From NCBI GenBank assembly GCA_036172665.1, contig CM069870.1, positions 27,192,001 to 27,256,000 of the forward strand: a stretch of 64,000 nt of DNA, read 5' to 3'. The stretch comes from Prosopocoilus inquinatus. Taxonomy: Eukaryota; Arthropoda; Insecta; Coleoptera; Lucanidae. Below the pieces are notes generated by a model that was given only the letters and a program-made list of their open reading frames with translations, was not told the origin of the DNA and made no database searches. The position numbers and the translations under genes are program-made. This document shows positions 11,760 to 23,503 of the stretch, piece by piece. Within the stretch, counting starts at the first letter, position 1. Each line of letters begins with the position of its first letter.

Positions 11760-12600
11760 ATCTAATATAAACTAGAATTATGTGGTAAATATGATATTGT
11801 TCGGACAGTACGAGGTCAAACCTCTGGCCGCCTGACGAATTACCTTAAGCGGTAGTCTGCCATTATAGGTTTACCGTTCGCAAATCGCCGAGTCGTTCGA
11901 ATTGCGGTGGAGTTTCTCTGTTTTGTTGATGAGGCCTCAGTTAAGGCCGAAATAGCTAACCGGAGGATGTTTGACAGCGCCTTTGCAAACTTAGTTGACT
12001 TGCTAAGAACTTTAAATATGATATTTATCAAATGTAGGCAGGAAAAATACTCAAAATAAAGAAAAGGATGTGGTAGTGTTTTTTTCTGTCTTCATATCAG
12101 TATTTCTCTTCTCGTTTTATTTATTTTTTTTTAATTAACACCTTGGTATTTTGACATTTTTTATATGATATACCATATATTTTTACTTTATTTTTATAAA
12201 ACGTTGTCTTCTGTATTCGTTGGTATCTAATAATATTGTATTAATATCTGAGAAAAAATTGATGGTGCCAAAAAAAGAAAACGAAGCTGGTTGCAGCTTT
12301 TTAAATTATACTGATCGAACAAATTCAACGAAGCTGAGCTATTGTGGAATATGTGCTTATTTATGCAATCTTACTAATGTAAACAGTAACTTCTAATCGC
12401 ATTTGTTATATTGAATAAAAAATGATGTCAAATCCACTTTTGTTGTAGGATTTTAGCAGTTTTGAAAAACTAAAGCGTCTCAATAAGACTGAGTATCATT
12501 TAAAGTTTAGCCAATCTTACTGTCGATCTTAGGAATTTAACAACGTTAAAGGAATATAGCAATAACTACTTGCTACCAAAAAATAATATTCAATCGTATG
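11760..12600. other. No recognised gene
   Basis: A slightly GC-richer patch (11820-12020) contains a 63-residue minus-strand frame with no family resemblance that I can name. The remainder is AT-rich. Confidence 0.3.
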
Positions 12601-12609
12601 TCATCGTTT

Positions 12610-13560
12610 TTTGATTTTACTTCCAGTGATGGCCCAGTTTGATTTAAAGGCATTTTCCCGACTGCTCATCATCTGTCCGGTGTATCACCTAAACTCGGCC
12701 AATTGCCCGATGGTTTTTTGTTCTAATGCTAAACAGAAACTTGACTATTTTGAAAACCGTTCGTTACCTGGTTATTTAGGTCAGCTTCTAACTTATTCAC
12801 TGTTTCTATTGAGCGAGTTAAACTCTCCAATTCAACCTTTCCATCGATATTTCGGCCTAAGTACTTATGCAATTCTTTTGTCATATCGAAAGGCCAAGTT
12901 CCATCTTCAAGGTGGCCAATATTGTCCGATGTTTTGACGGTCGAGTTTGCTAAATATTTGTAGTGGATATATCGTTTGAAGAAAGGTTCCACTGTCCCAC
13001 CGCTTGATTTGCTGCGGAGACTGTCCTGAAGCTTAGCGTTCATTCATGTGCGAGGGTCTGCATGTTTTGTGATCGCTCGGATTAGTTGGTTGAGCTGGAA
13101 GGATTTCCTAAATTAATTTTTCTGACATTGCCGAAGTCAAGAGCGAAGCCTTATTTTCATTCGCAAAATTGAACATTTTCTTGTGTGTCAACATCAGTTA
13201 TTTCCGCCATTTGAACTTTTGTTGGTCTTTCTTTCCATTGTGTTGACTTAGTAAATTCTTTTCTTCCCTTTTGAAATTTTATTTAGAATTCCTTTACCCT
13301 TCTAGACAAGTTTTACCCCGCTGCCTTATACGGCCACCCTTTATCGTATCATTCTGCTTTTGGAGTTGGAACTGGTATCAAGCGCTTGACTAGACAAGAT
13401 TTGTGCTGATCGAAACCCGAATTGCCGCCACTAACTTGCTGGTTTCGTTGCCTTTTTCGAAGGATTGTTGTCGATTGTCGAAGAGGGCTTCGGAATCCGA
13501 CTTGGTATTTGTACGAGTTTTCACACCGTAGGCATCTGCATCACGAGGTAACCTTTTTCT
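12610..13560 (-). pseudogene. Possible retroelement gag-like remnant
   Basis: Compared with its surroundings this region is GC-richer, and on the minus strand it gives protein-like segments in shifting frames. One is 104 residues (12729-13043) with WPFDMTKELHKYL and VELESLTRSIETVNKLE. Others lie upstream near 13450-13560 and are rich in Lys, Arg and Ser. Charged, helical, low-complexity segments interrupted by stops fit a decayed retrotransposon gag, perhaps BEL/Pao-like, but no zinc knuckle or protease is visible. An old host exon cluster is an alternative. Confidence 0.2.
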
Positions 13561-13679
13561 GTTTTCCACCTTTTGCCTTGGATGAACATTGCGTACAGTA
13601 CACTCCGGAATATTATTCTCTTTTGGATTGCAATAATTCAGTGCACCTTAGCGCATTCTTGGTTAGGTAATTTCGTTAT

Positions 13680-16077
13680 ATTTTGCCTTGGACAATTTAA
13701 TTCAATTTAATTTAACTTTAATGTTGTTTAATTCAACTTAAATTCAATTAATTCTAATGCCACCGTTAGTTGTTGCTAATTTTGATTATTTTGTTAACGT
13801 TCGAGTCAATTTTTATAATTTTTCGTTTATCTGTTATTGATCACTGTGAGACAAAGGGAAATTTCCTTAGGTACGTACTCGTTTTGTACTTATAAATAAA
13901 TATTTTAAGACATTCTTGCCTTTAATTTGTTGTGCGTATTAAATTATTGTCTTGGACACCATCCACCTTTTTAAAATTAAAATTAATTTATGGTCTGATT
14001 TATTAGATATCGTTGGGTATTCGTATTTCAGTTTGCGCCTACCGGTATTTTATTTTAAATATACTGTTTTTGTGAATTTCCTCCTTTTTTCCTCCACGAC
14101 CACCTCTCCGAATTTTTTTGAGCTGCCGCTGGTGTCATTTCGTCACGGCAACAATTCACCACCAGGAAATTTAATGTAGGTAAAAGCTGCCACATTATAT
14201 TATGTACACAATCTTCCAACGTATGTAACAAACACACTTGTTTCAAAAAGTATTCATTCAGTTACCTTTCGTAAACTGTGTTAAAATTAAATCCCGATTC
14301 TTAAAGAACCGCCTTTCTTCTTTGAAATAAAAAGCGTTTTTAAAGCAAGACTTTATTAAGTCGTCACACAATCACACCCACCCAGTCTGTTCCATTCGAT
14401 GCAGAGTAACTTACGGAATTAATTTTTTCTTCTCGCAAAATAAATTGTCTTGAATAGTTCGCGCGGTACCACGCAATTTAAATATTAATGAGAAAGCAAG
14501 TTAAATCAGTTTTCTTTCTTGCAATTTAAATTTCTGCCTGTGCAAATTTGAATACTCAATTTTCTCTCCCAAAACATCATTATTTCATTATAAATTCTTT
14601 TAATTATTTTTTTTTAATGAATGTTTATTTTGCAACAGCAATTTACAAATTTGGGTGAGTTTCATCGTTTTACTTTTACTTTAAGGAAACACAATTCTCG
14701 TATGTGGAATATTAATTTTGTGATTTCGAATATTAACTTTTTAAGTGTGTCGTAGCCTAATACTTTTCCAAAGTAAATTTTCTTGCCCTGTTATAGAGAA
14801 AATTGATAACTTAAATTCTAATTGTCAATAATTATATTTCTGATGTGGCAGCCTAATAAAATATTAAGAATCAATTACATTTAATTCTAATAATAGCTGT
14901 AATCAATAAAACATGTTTAACGGATTAATGGATAACAACAGATTATTTATTCGTTCAGTTTTATAAATATTATTATGGCGTGGATTTTTGCAAACGTGTT
15001 AAATTTATTTTACAAATAAACGTAAGACTCGTGGTTGTCATAGAAACACTAAGGGAAATCCGTAACATGTAATTTCCTTTCTTAGGGTGAGAAAAAAAAT
15101 CAATAATAGTAGGGGGAAGTTGCACAAGTTTGGGTGGAAATCTGATAAATAATGTCTTACCTTTGATAGTGTACGTGTTAGAAACTCACCTGTTCTTAAG
15201 AGGGTAAAATAAACAATTACAAAAGCACTTTTGAAACTTGACATTTGTAACATGTCTAAGTATTGTAATAAAACCTAGTTTAAATAGTGTTTCATAATAT
15301 TTCAGTAACCTAACTTCACGGTTGTATTTAATAATATCCTACAAATCCTCCTAAAGGCAATTAATATTACTGCATTATATGGTAAATAAATAACTAAATT
15401 ATACAAATAGCTCGAGTAACAACACATATCATGGTTGCCTTCATAAATATTTTAAAGCTTGTTTAAATTATTTTAAAGTTCTATAAACCACAAAAGCAAA
15501 TAGGGCCCAGCTCGGTAGAATATAATATTAATAAGCCGTGCTAAAACAAATATCGGTATATTGGTTTTAAGAGTAAACAAACTAAATCCAATTTGCTTTT
15601 TCCCTCCTGTACACTAAAAATAAATTATTTTCTTTCCAGTAAGTACAAACCACAGCTGAGGTAAAACAGCTTCTGTATTTTAAATTGCATGAAAATGTTA
15701 CTAAAATAAACAATGAATCAGTATCTATGCTATCTTTATTAAAAAAAAATATAGAAAACAATTTTTTATTATTTATTTATTTATTTCATTATAACTTTTG
15801 CCACTTTTTTATTCACAGATTCATAGCAACCTCTTTTATGAAAGCTTGATTTCAAATACGCTTTATAATTATTGTTCATCGACGGACGAATGTAAGAAGA
15901 CATACATAATTAAACTTAACTGTTTGCTTGGCGAACTAACTGATAAACGATACTTGACAGACATATTAATTTTAACTTAAAAACCGATAAGTACTGGTAC
16001 TATTTTTGGAATGTAAAGAATATACATTTGTCCAATTCTAAAGGAAAAAGTCCAACCATGGCGATGTACGTAGGGAG
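13680..16077. other. No recognised feature
   Basis: AT-rich intergenic or intronic sequence with no convincing coding potential and no clear repeat arms. Confidence 0.4.
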
Positions 16078-16416
16078 TATCGATACTTTGTCAACTAAAA
16101 TTTTCTGACGGTTAATTTTGGGTGTTCGCATATTTTTTTTCCCCGATTTACACATTAACATATATAGTTTATTTAAAATTTTTACATATTAATTTATATT
16201 TACTTACATTTAGACATATATATCTTTTAGGATGATTAGATTGTTGTTAGCTTTAATATTTTTATGATTTTATCAGTGTGATTAGGTAGTTTTAAATCTT
16301 TCTTAGTGCTTTTAAGTTGGTAGCGTACTGAAGATGGCAGCTTAGCTGCCGAAATACGTATCTACGGATATAAAAATTATTGTGGGCGGAGGTTAATTTC
16401 AATTATCGATACTTTG
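16078..16416 (+). mobile_element. Hammerhead-bearing short retro-unit flanked by 13-base repeats
   Basis: The 13-base sequence TATCGATACTTTG occurs at 16078-16090 and again at 16404-16416, bracketing about 313 bases that contain the hammerhead motif near the right end. This looks like a target-site duplication around a short non-autonomous insertion of the Penelope or retrozyme type. Caution: TATCGATAC-like strings recur just to the right (16440-16535), so the flanks may belong to an older repeat. Confidence 0.45.
16324..16366 (+). ncRNA. Type I hammerhead ribozyme motif 1
   Basis: The core CUGAAGA is at 16328-16334 and GAAA at 16351-16354. Stem II is GGCAGC/GCUGCC with a UUA loop; one U is unpaired before it. 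Stem I is CGUA (16324-16327) with UACG (16363-16366). Predicted cleavage is after C16362. Stem III comes from AUACGUAU (16354-16361), an 8-base palindrome allowing only a minimal hairpin or a dimeric stem. All catalytic positions are present except for the extra U. Function is inferred from structure only. Confidence 0.72.
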
Positions 16417-16586
16417 TATCAAATGATGCTTTTTTTTAATAGTATCGTATGGTACTGATATAGTATCGATACTTGGCAGAAAAGATTCGATATTATGAAA
16501 TATCGTATCGTTGAGCTGTAACAGTATCAATTAAATTACATATATTATTAAGTTAAGAAGGAAAAAGTAGAAAATCATTAAAAAAA

Positions 16587-16943
16587 ATGTTTTATCACAA
16601 CGAGACTGAATGCTATATTCACGCCACAAATAAAAAAAAGCCACACTTGGCTACCCCCGTAACTACGAAGAGAAGGGTTTGGACTAAACAAAAGTCAACC
16701 TTGTATAAAATGATAACCAATGGGCAGAAAAGCGTAAATCGCAGAAATCAGATGACACAAAAAACTAAGGCGTCGCAGAGTTTTACGGCCAACCTCGACG
16801 ATTATGGTGAAATGCGGACGCTTGAGAAAGATTGGAAAACCAAGGCTAAAAACACAAACTGCGGGCCGATGAACTTTAACTTAAGGTGTGCGACTTGCAC
16901 CACAAAATTAGATGGTGGCGTGGGACGCAATTTTGTGTTATAA
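16587..16943 (+). CDS. Unidentified 118-residue open frame
   Basis: A GC-richer frame than its surroundings, rich in Lys, Thr and Asn, with a late CATC-type Cys pair. I recognise no domain, signal peptide or membrane segment. It could be a transposon remnant or chance. It directly follows the TATCGATA repeat cluster. Confidence 0.15.
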   Translation: MFYHNETECYIHATNKKKPHLATPVTTKRRVWTKQKSTLYKMITNGQKSVNRRNQMTQKTKASQSFTANLDDYGEMRTLEKDWKTKAKNTNCGPMNFNLRCATCTTKLDGGVGRNFVL

Positions 16944-17088
16944 AAATGAGATCATTTTGCGACGAAAATGATGATAAATAAATTCGAATTCAGTACATAA
17001 AATAGACAACCACATTCACATTTATGATAATACTTGAAATACTACACTAACATGACAAATGTAATAGAACCATTTTTGTCAGAAAATA

Positions 17089-17215
17089 GGGCCTATTCTC
17101 TATAGAGTACGTTAAGTTCTGCTTTTATGACAATAACCAATCACAAAGCTGTATAATTGGTTGTTACCGTAGCAACAGTTCATTAAATTTAACGAACTCG
17201 ATACAGAATAGGCTC
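17089..17215. mobile_element. Palindromic MITE, GGGCCTATTCT family
   Basis: The ends GGGCCTATTCTCTAT and the inverse of ...ATACAGAATAGGCTC, plus inner blocks CGTTAA, TTGGTTGTTACC and GCAACAG, form a hairpin of 127 bases. A sister copy lies at 30142-30293 with the same ends and the same GTTGCT(A)TGGTAACAACCA core. The termini resemble PIF/Harbinger-type MITEs. Confidence 0.65.
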
Positions 17216-18024
17216 TAATAACAAAAATACATTTTTAACGTAATGTGTTAGTTTTAACAGGAAAGTTTGACAGTTGCAAGAAACATTTCTATGTTTTAAT
17301 CCTTGTATAATGTCGATAACTTTCGGATATTATAAGAGTTTCCATTTTTTTTAATGACGCCTCTCCATTTTTATTGCAATTAATTTTACAAGATAGGTCT
17401 TAGGAAAAAGATTTGCTAATTGTACAGGTGTGGAGAGAAGATTTCGTACATAACTGACGTCATATTGATGATATTTCTTGATGGAAACCTGTCTTCCTGA
17501 ATGACATTCGGAAATTTGTTTTCTGTGCATAAAATGGAAATGCAAAAGACAAATTCGCCTTTAAGAGGGACTTACAACCTTTACAACCCTAAGAACCCAG
17601 ATTAGGAAAGTGCAAAAGAAATTAAAAAGATAAATTTGTAACCTGATCAACTCAATTACACATAAATAAATAAACTTTCAACTAGAAGGGCTGAATTAGA
17701 CCTGCAAATAGGTCGTAAGTATAAGTTGCGGACAGAAAATTTCGGACATCAATATCATCCCAGTGATGCAAGAATGATCAAAAATTCTTGATGTAAACCA
17801 GTCTTTCTTGTCTTTTTTATTGATACTTGGAATAAGATTATTTTTTGTCAGTTAGAATTATAATTATTGTCAGAAGTCATTTGTAAATAACCATAATTCA
17901 ATCCAAACAAGTTTTGAAAATAGAGAGAATCAAAGAAAAGAATGTCTGTTTTTGAATCAAAACACGTTTGGATCACGATTTTGTGAGCGAAAGAAAGCAC
18001 CTTAAATGTTGAGACCGACAAAAA
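17216..18024. other. No recognised feature
   Basis: AT-rich sequence. The minus-strand 64-residue frame at 17351-17545 shows no family features. Confidence 0.35.
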
Positions 18025-18260
18025 TTAGCCGCTTTCCATCCAATTGCCAAAATTAGCTACTCGGAGCTCCTCCGAACTGATCCAAAATGTTCCAATTGCA
18101 GGGTGCAGAACGCACTTGAACTGATCTTTTTTACTTTCCCCCGTCCCCTCACGCACCTGTATCTATGCGGCGTTCCCATTAAAATCTCAGAAATGTAGTT
18201 CGGATCAGATCGGTTCAGATCATCTCAGATGCTTGAAATTCGTAATTGGAAAGCGGCCAA
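18025..18260. repeat. MITE with GCCGCTTTCCA ends and internal GATC motifs
   Basis: The left end TTAGCCGCTTTCCATCCAATT and inverted right end TTGGCCGCTTTCCAATTACG match closely. Subterminal TCCGAACTGATCC and its inverse relatives (GGATCAGATCGGTTCAGATC) extend the symmetry. 236 bases, non-coding. Confidence 0.55.
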
Positions 18261-19433
18261 TACGTGATATTCAAACACATGAAGTTACCTTCTGCGATTC
18301 TCGCGCTGTCAAAATGACATTGCATAAACATGACTGAAGTCAAAAAAAGTGAGGTTACTTGTTGCCAGAGGCTGCTTTACGTTAGCCGTCCTTCATTTAA
18401 CTTTATTTCATTCAAAATCAAATTGATTTGATTTTCAACGGAACTGAAGGTTCCTTAAAGGAATAATAACTTAGAATTAAATGAACATAACCTCAAAATA
18501 TGCATGAAAGAAATCACGTCAATTTCAATACTGATAGTAAAAACCAGCTTGATTAGTAGGGGGAGAGGGAGGAGGAACTGAATCACTTCTTTATCACTGA
18601 TCGCCAACTGAATAACTGCAAATGAATTGCAATCAGTGATTTTTAAGAGAATTTGAATTGATTAGAATTCCAAAACGTTTGTAAATGGAGAAGGGTTATA
18701 GTTATAGTGGTGAATTGACAGTGTGGTCCGAAATTTTTTGTTTTTAATGTAAATACGTAGCAATAAATTGGCAACAATATGAGCTGTCAAACAAAGATGC
18801 AGTACACAGCAGTATTTGACGCACAATTAAATGGAAAACCACGTAACGCAGTAATTTTTGGATTCCAACTCTGGGACAACCAACTTACATAGCAATATGC
18901 TGCATCAAATTGCCTTAGGCCCAATAAACGTTTACTATGGTAATGGTAACCTGTCTCTGTCATTTTGTAACAATTTTTTGTAAATTTTACACAAAAATTA
19001 ACGATAATCTTAAATAGCGACATCCTGCGGTCGCTTTTTGACCTTGCATTATGATTGACAAATAGAAGCCAGTTTGCTACATAATCCTCGGATAAGTCGT
19101 TTTGACTAGGGGTTGTAAATTTACCGACTTTTTTAATTACCGGTAATTCGGTAAAATTAATTAATTCTACATCTTCTATTCACGTACATCATGCCTAAAA
19201 TCGATTGTTTTGAAAATGTTAATTTTTTTAATATTAGCAATTTCAATGGTCATAATAAACCGGCATATTTCATAACTAAAAAAAAAAAAAAACTAAGAAT
19301 TTTACTCTTCTCTGTTTAATCACAAAGATGAAACAATGCGTTCCTGATAAAAAAGAAACCATATACTTAACAAAGAACTTACAGGAGATACATATGTAGA
19401 AGTTGAAAGTATTTAAGAGTTAAACTTTGGGTT

Positions 19434-20812
19434 CCTAGGATAACGGTAATGTAATGTACGGCCATAATACAGAGTTTACGCAAACACATCGTTACGTTAT
19501 AAACGCAATCATTTTAAAACAGAAATAAAATTGCTGCTGAAAACGAACAAGAGAAGCACCGTTTTCAAAAATTATCTAAATTTATGGGTACATTTTTCAA
19601 ATTTTTTATTCTTCCTTTCCGTTTTGATATATTTATGAACTACTTTTTAAATTTATAACGATGCATTTATAACGTAAAGGTGCCTTTGCGCAAACTCTAT
19701 TATAACGGTGAATGACGCCATGAGCGGTGAAAAATTACGTACAGTTGGGGAAATAGAAAGCGGGACAGTAAACTTTCGTTAGTTTAAACCTTACTTCTAA
19801 ATTTCGGTAACTGTGGTAATTCATCAACCTTCACATTAAGTAAAATGATTAATCATTCCGTTTAAAATTAAAAGTTATAACGAACGAATACCTCATCCAA
19901 ATAAATCGTACTAGTGTAATAGTTAGTTTTTATTTTACTTACAATTATTGCCATGCAAATTAAAATGAAACAAAATAACAATCACGCAGCCTTTCGATTG
20001 AATTATTGAATGCAAATGTCCGCACTAAGATTTCTAATGTACATATTTCAAATGTACATATTCCACATCCAAAATGTCACATAGTTCTTCCGAAGGCTTC
20101 ACTAATTCCATTTGATTCACTGGTCGAAAATTTTCACTTACATTTCCCTTAGAAAGACGATACATTCTTAAAAACTGAATTTGACAAGTTATTTCTGACG
20201 TTCACTGACGGTAATAAATTAATTAGAAGGGTCACGACCGTCACCAAGGAAACTTCACTTCACTCACTTCATCAAAATAATCGGAAATTTCGTTATAAGA
20301 CTTGTCCCGCTTTATGTTTCCGCAACTGTACGTCGACGTAAAATAAGCATTAATATTATACGACAGACTTTTGACATTGCTCAAGTTTGTTCACGTCATT
20401 GTTACTAGGCAACGGTCACAGCACAGCAATATTGTATAGTCTCCAGTGACGGACAGTGATATTTTTAACAAATCTTTAAATAATTTTAACTCGATAACTA
20501 GAACGTTCACAAAAAAATATATTCAAAAAAGTTATTTCTTTTAACGAGTTTTATAGTCAGTTAAAATTAATGTAATTATTTCTGTGATACGTTGTATTTC
20601 ATAATGGTCCATTTCGATTTGACGTTACTAACATATTCAAAAAAAATCAGGAAAAGATTCCAAACGTTTAAAATACTTTACTATTTTTGGATGACGGCGT
20701 TTGCCGTCTTCAGCTGTACTTAATGTTCTTAGCACATTTTATGGAACATCATTCACTATCAACTTATGGCCGCAATTTTGGTACTGCTATCCTAGGAAAC
20801 CGAGCCTTACTA
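19434..20812. mobile_element. CCTAGGATA-ended element nested in the hAT
   Basis: The left end (GTTCCTAGGATAACGGTAA..ACGGCCATAA) and the inverted right end (GTTTCCTAGGATAGCAGTACC..GCGGCCATAA) match over about 40 bases. A related pair of ends occurs at 24010-24085 and 25585-25655, defining a family. Non-coding. Confidence 0.55.
19740..20330. mobile_element. Tc1/mariner-type MITE nested inside the CCTAGGATA element
   Basis: The ends TACAGTTGGGGAAATAGAAA and (inverted) TACAGTTGCGGAAACATAAA are each followed by GCGGGACA, with TA at both borders. 591 bases with no transposase. It is the innermost of four nested layers. Confidence 0.6.
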
Positions 20813-21121
20813 ACTAGATTTTTTTTAAAGTAACGACTCACTTTTCTATGCTGTTCAATGCAAAATGTAATTTCCTTTGTATTTTGCATAGTGTTATGTT
20901 ATATCTCTAATGTAATGGTTTTCAAGAAATTAAAGCGCAAATAGAAAACACGTAACTATCACTTATAACAACCAGAGTGCTTTAAATAATTGACTGAATT
21001 ATCGGTAAAAAAAGTGGAAAATTACCGGTAAAATTTCAAGAACATTTTTGGCGATTTACCGGTAATTCGGTAAATCGGATTACCGGTCTTACAATCCCTA
21101 GCTTTGATTTTGCAGTGGAAC

Positions 21122-21190
21122 TCTCGAGCTACGCTTCTACTGACGAAGCCCCAATTAGAGTTGAAACAGCTGTACAAAGACTGCTCGAGA
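21122..21190 (+). ncRNA. Hammerhead ribozyme, copy A (partly decayed)
   Basis: CUGACGA is at 21140-21146 and GAAA at 21163-21166. The outer stem I UCUCGAGC/GCUCGAGA is perfect over 8 pairs. Stem III is ACAGCUGU (palindrome), with predicted cleavage after A21174. The inner stem I and stem II have lost several pairs, so activity is doubtful. The outer helix conservation supports common descent with copy B. Confidence 0.65.
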
Positions 21191-21290
21191 GATCCCCTTC
21201 AATAAAAAACGATTTGCAACAAAATTTTACAAAAATTAACATAACATAAAAAACGATTTGCAACAAAATTTTACAAAAATTAACATCCTA

Positions 21291-23397
21291 TCATCATACG
21301 GATTTTAGAATTTTGAGAGAAATTCGAATGCGCAATACGTGACCTTTTCAAATAAGAAAGCAACTTCAAGTATAACCGGCAGTGCCCGGAAGTTGAGAAT
21401 ATTTAGGAATATTTAAGTAGATCGTTATTGGCAAGCTATAATTGCAAATATAAAATAGAAACTTCAAACGGGAAGTCCGTAAACTTCTGATGAATTTTTA
21501 ACGAGTGGCCTGAATCACCCTTTGCATGCGAACTTCAAATATCTAGACACTCCTTTCAAATTTTGTATAAAACCAAAATCGACAACATCGTTAAAACCGA
21601 TCTTACTTCATAAGAAATAGTTTGTGCAAAATCACCGAGGAATTACATTCGATCGCAATATCTTTCTGTTGATAAAAATGTACTGATATAATTTATTCCT
21701 GTTCGTACACTATACGATGTCATTTCAGAATTTAATGTCAAATTGAAGCTGACGAAACTAATTAAATGGGATTCAGCAGACTGGTGGAAGCGAAATGCTA
21801 ATAAAATGATAAATTCAGTCTACGATTTAAATGAGGAAGTAAAATGACTGTATTTAAGGGGTTCAGACAATTTAATTGCACAGAAAACGATTACGTTTCT
21901 GGTTACATATACACGAACTTCGCATGATTATGTAGCGGAAAGGCGTAAATGGCCTAATAGATACGCTGATTCTCTGTAATTGGTAGGGTCAAAATGTAAG
22001 CCCAACTGGACCCTATTAGACACTAAAACATCGAATCCGTCGATAAGTTTTTAATGTACTGAGTTTCCTTCACATTATCGTGTTATTAACATCTACCTAT
22101 TTAATTCCAATTCCAAACTTTATGTTCTGCACAAATTAATTAACAGTTTACAGTTTTCTGTCAAAAGGCATGGGGAACGTGTCTAAAATACGCCAGCTCT
22201 CAGAGTACTTATTTAAAAAAGCAAAGCAAAAGAAAAATTGTTCTCGAGAAGAAGTTAGCCTGGAAGCTTTTAAAGCATTCAGGGAAGTTAATCACATTAT
22301 CCTGTAATTTTAAACTAAACGACCAAACGGCTTTATAAAAACAACTTAAGAAGTACGAAGTTGGGAAGAAGTACGTTAAGGTAAGAATTCGAATATTTTG
22401 TTAACAAGTTAACTTCTCGAAAATTAAGATAACCGTGTGCACAGTAGCATATTGTATAATTAATTAATGAAAAGACAAGACAGGATTTATGATATGAGAT
22501 TTTAATATGCGCATTTACACAGTATAAATTTGTACAAATTATAAAAAGTGTTGGAAACAACAATTAAGTTTTAATTAATGCAGCCATATTTTCACGAGAA
22601 GACTGCCTAATTATTTATATTTTATAAGGAGCAATTTAAACAGTTTAGTTTTAATTCACAGAAAAAATACGAAAGGAGTTTTTAAGTTTCTTGAGTTATA
22701 CTATACCTAATTGCTTCATAACGTGTACAATTTCGTTTCTCATTCTTTGGTGACTTTTTTTCTAATGAGGTGTTAATACCACTAGGTTTACAGCAACAAA
22801 TATTTTTCCTGAAGAAGCGTATCAAATGTACAATGAAACATCGACATTCATACTGATGTGCAGTCAATTATAATTACAAATTTTGAATTAACGATGTAGT
22901 AACTGTCGTGTTAAAACAAGTTATAGCTAAAAAAAATAGTGACAAAAGTATTACGTTTGAAGCAGAAGACCTAAAAAATTGATCTTTTGCGATGTCTTTA
23001 TTTTAAACATGTACTAAACTGGTGTAACGGTTCCATTAACAAATATTTTTAACGCCTACGATCAGTCAATTCCAAGCCGTTACTTACATGTTCAGAAACA
23101 GGCAGTAAATTCGACTTAAAAGTAAGCAGAAAAATAATAATTCTTTCAATTTTTTTATATATTCTCTTTTTATAACATCTCTGATTTCATTTCTGTTACA
23201 ATGAAAACTTAAAACACCTTCAAAACTCTCTTCCTGTTTCATTTTATTATCCTTATAAACTCCAATAAGTATTTGATATGACTACGGTTTACTTGCATTT
23301 TTCTTGTTTTTTTTTTCTTCTGTTTAATTAATTTAGTCGATTTTACTGTAACACATTTTCAGTAGGAGGATTATTGCATAAACATCCTAGATCGAAG
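21291..23397. other. No recognised gene
   Basis: AT-rich. At 22806-22845 a CUGAAGA...GAAAC string with weak hairpin potential is a doubtful decayed hammerhead. Nothing else is supportable. Confidence 0.35.
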
Positions 23398-23503
23398 AAA
23401 TTTATGCGGCAGATGTATCTGGGAGGTGAATATTTTGCTAATTAATTATGAAATTTATGCGACAGATGTATTTGAGAGGTGAATATTTTGTTAATTAATT
23501 GTG
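23398..23503. repeat. Two-copy tandem repeat, 53-base unit
   Basis: The AAATTTATGCG[G/A]CAGATGTAT unit starts at 23398 and 23451. Both copies continue through GAGGTGAATATTTTG and TAATTAATT, with a handful of substitutions. Local segmental duplication. Confidence 0.8.

Larger units (their letters stand above)
19107..21100. mobile_element. Non-autonomous hAT-like element
   Basis: The ends are TAGGGGTTGTAA and, inverted, TAGGGATTGTAA, followed on both sides by ACCGGTAATTCGGTAAA motifs. The flanking 8-mers GTTTTGAC and GCTTTGAT match at 6 of 8, consistent with an old 8-base hAT target duplication. The element disrupts hammerhead copy A. The interior has no transposase and hosts further insertions. 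Confidence 0.7.
19012..21290 (+). mobile_element. Hammerhead-family copy A, split by a nested hAT
   Basis: The left part (19012-19106) carries the AGCGACATCCTGCGGTCGCT hairpin and the GATAAGTCGTTTT block. The right part (21101-21290) carries the TTTTGCAGTGG block, the ribozyme and the ACGATTTGCAACAAAATTTT tail. In copy B (25208-25440) the same blocks are contiguous, so the intervening 2 kb is a later insertion. The tail block is tandemly duplicated here (21202-21245 and 21246-21286, period 44). Confidence 0.65.

Noticed and set aside
22806..22845. CUGAAGAAGCG ... AUGAAAC as a hammerhead
   Set aside because: Stem II has mismatches and unpaired bases next to the core, and no stem I pairing was found.
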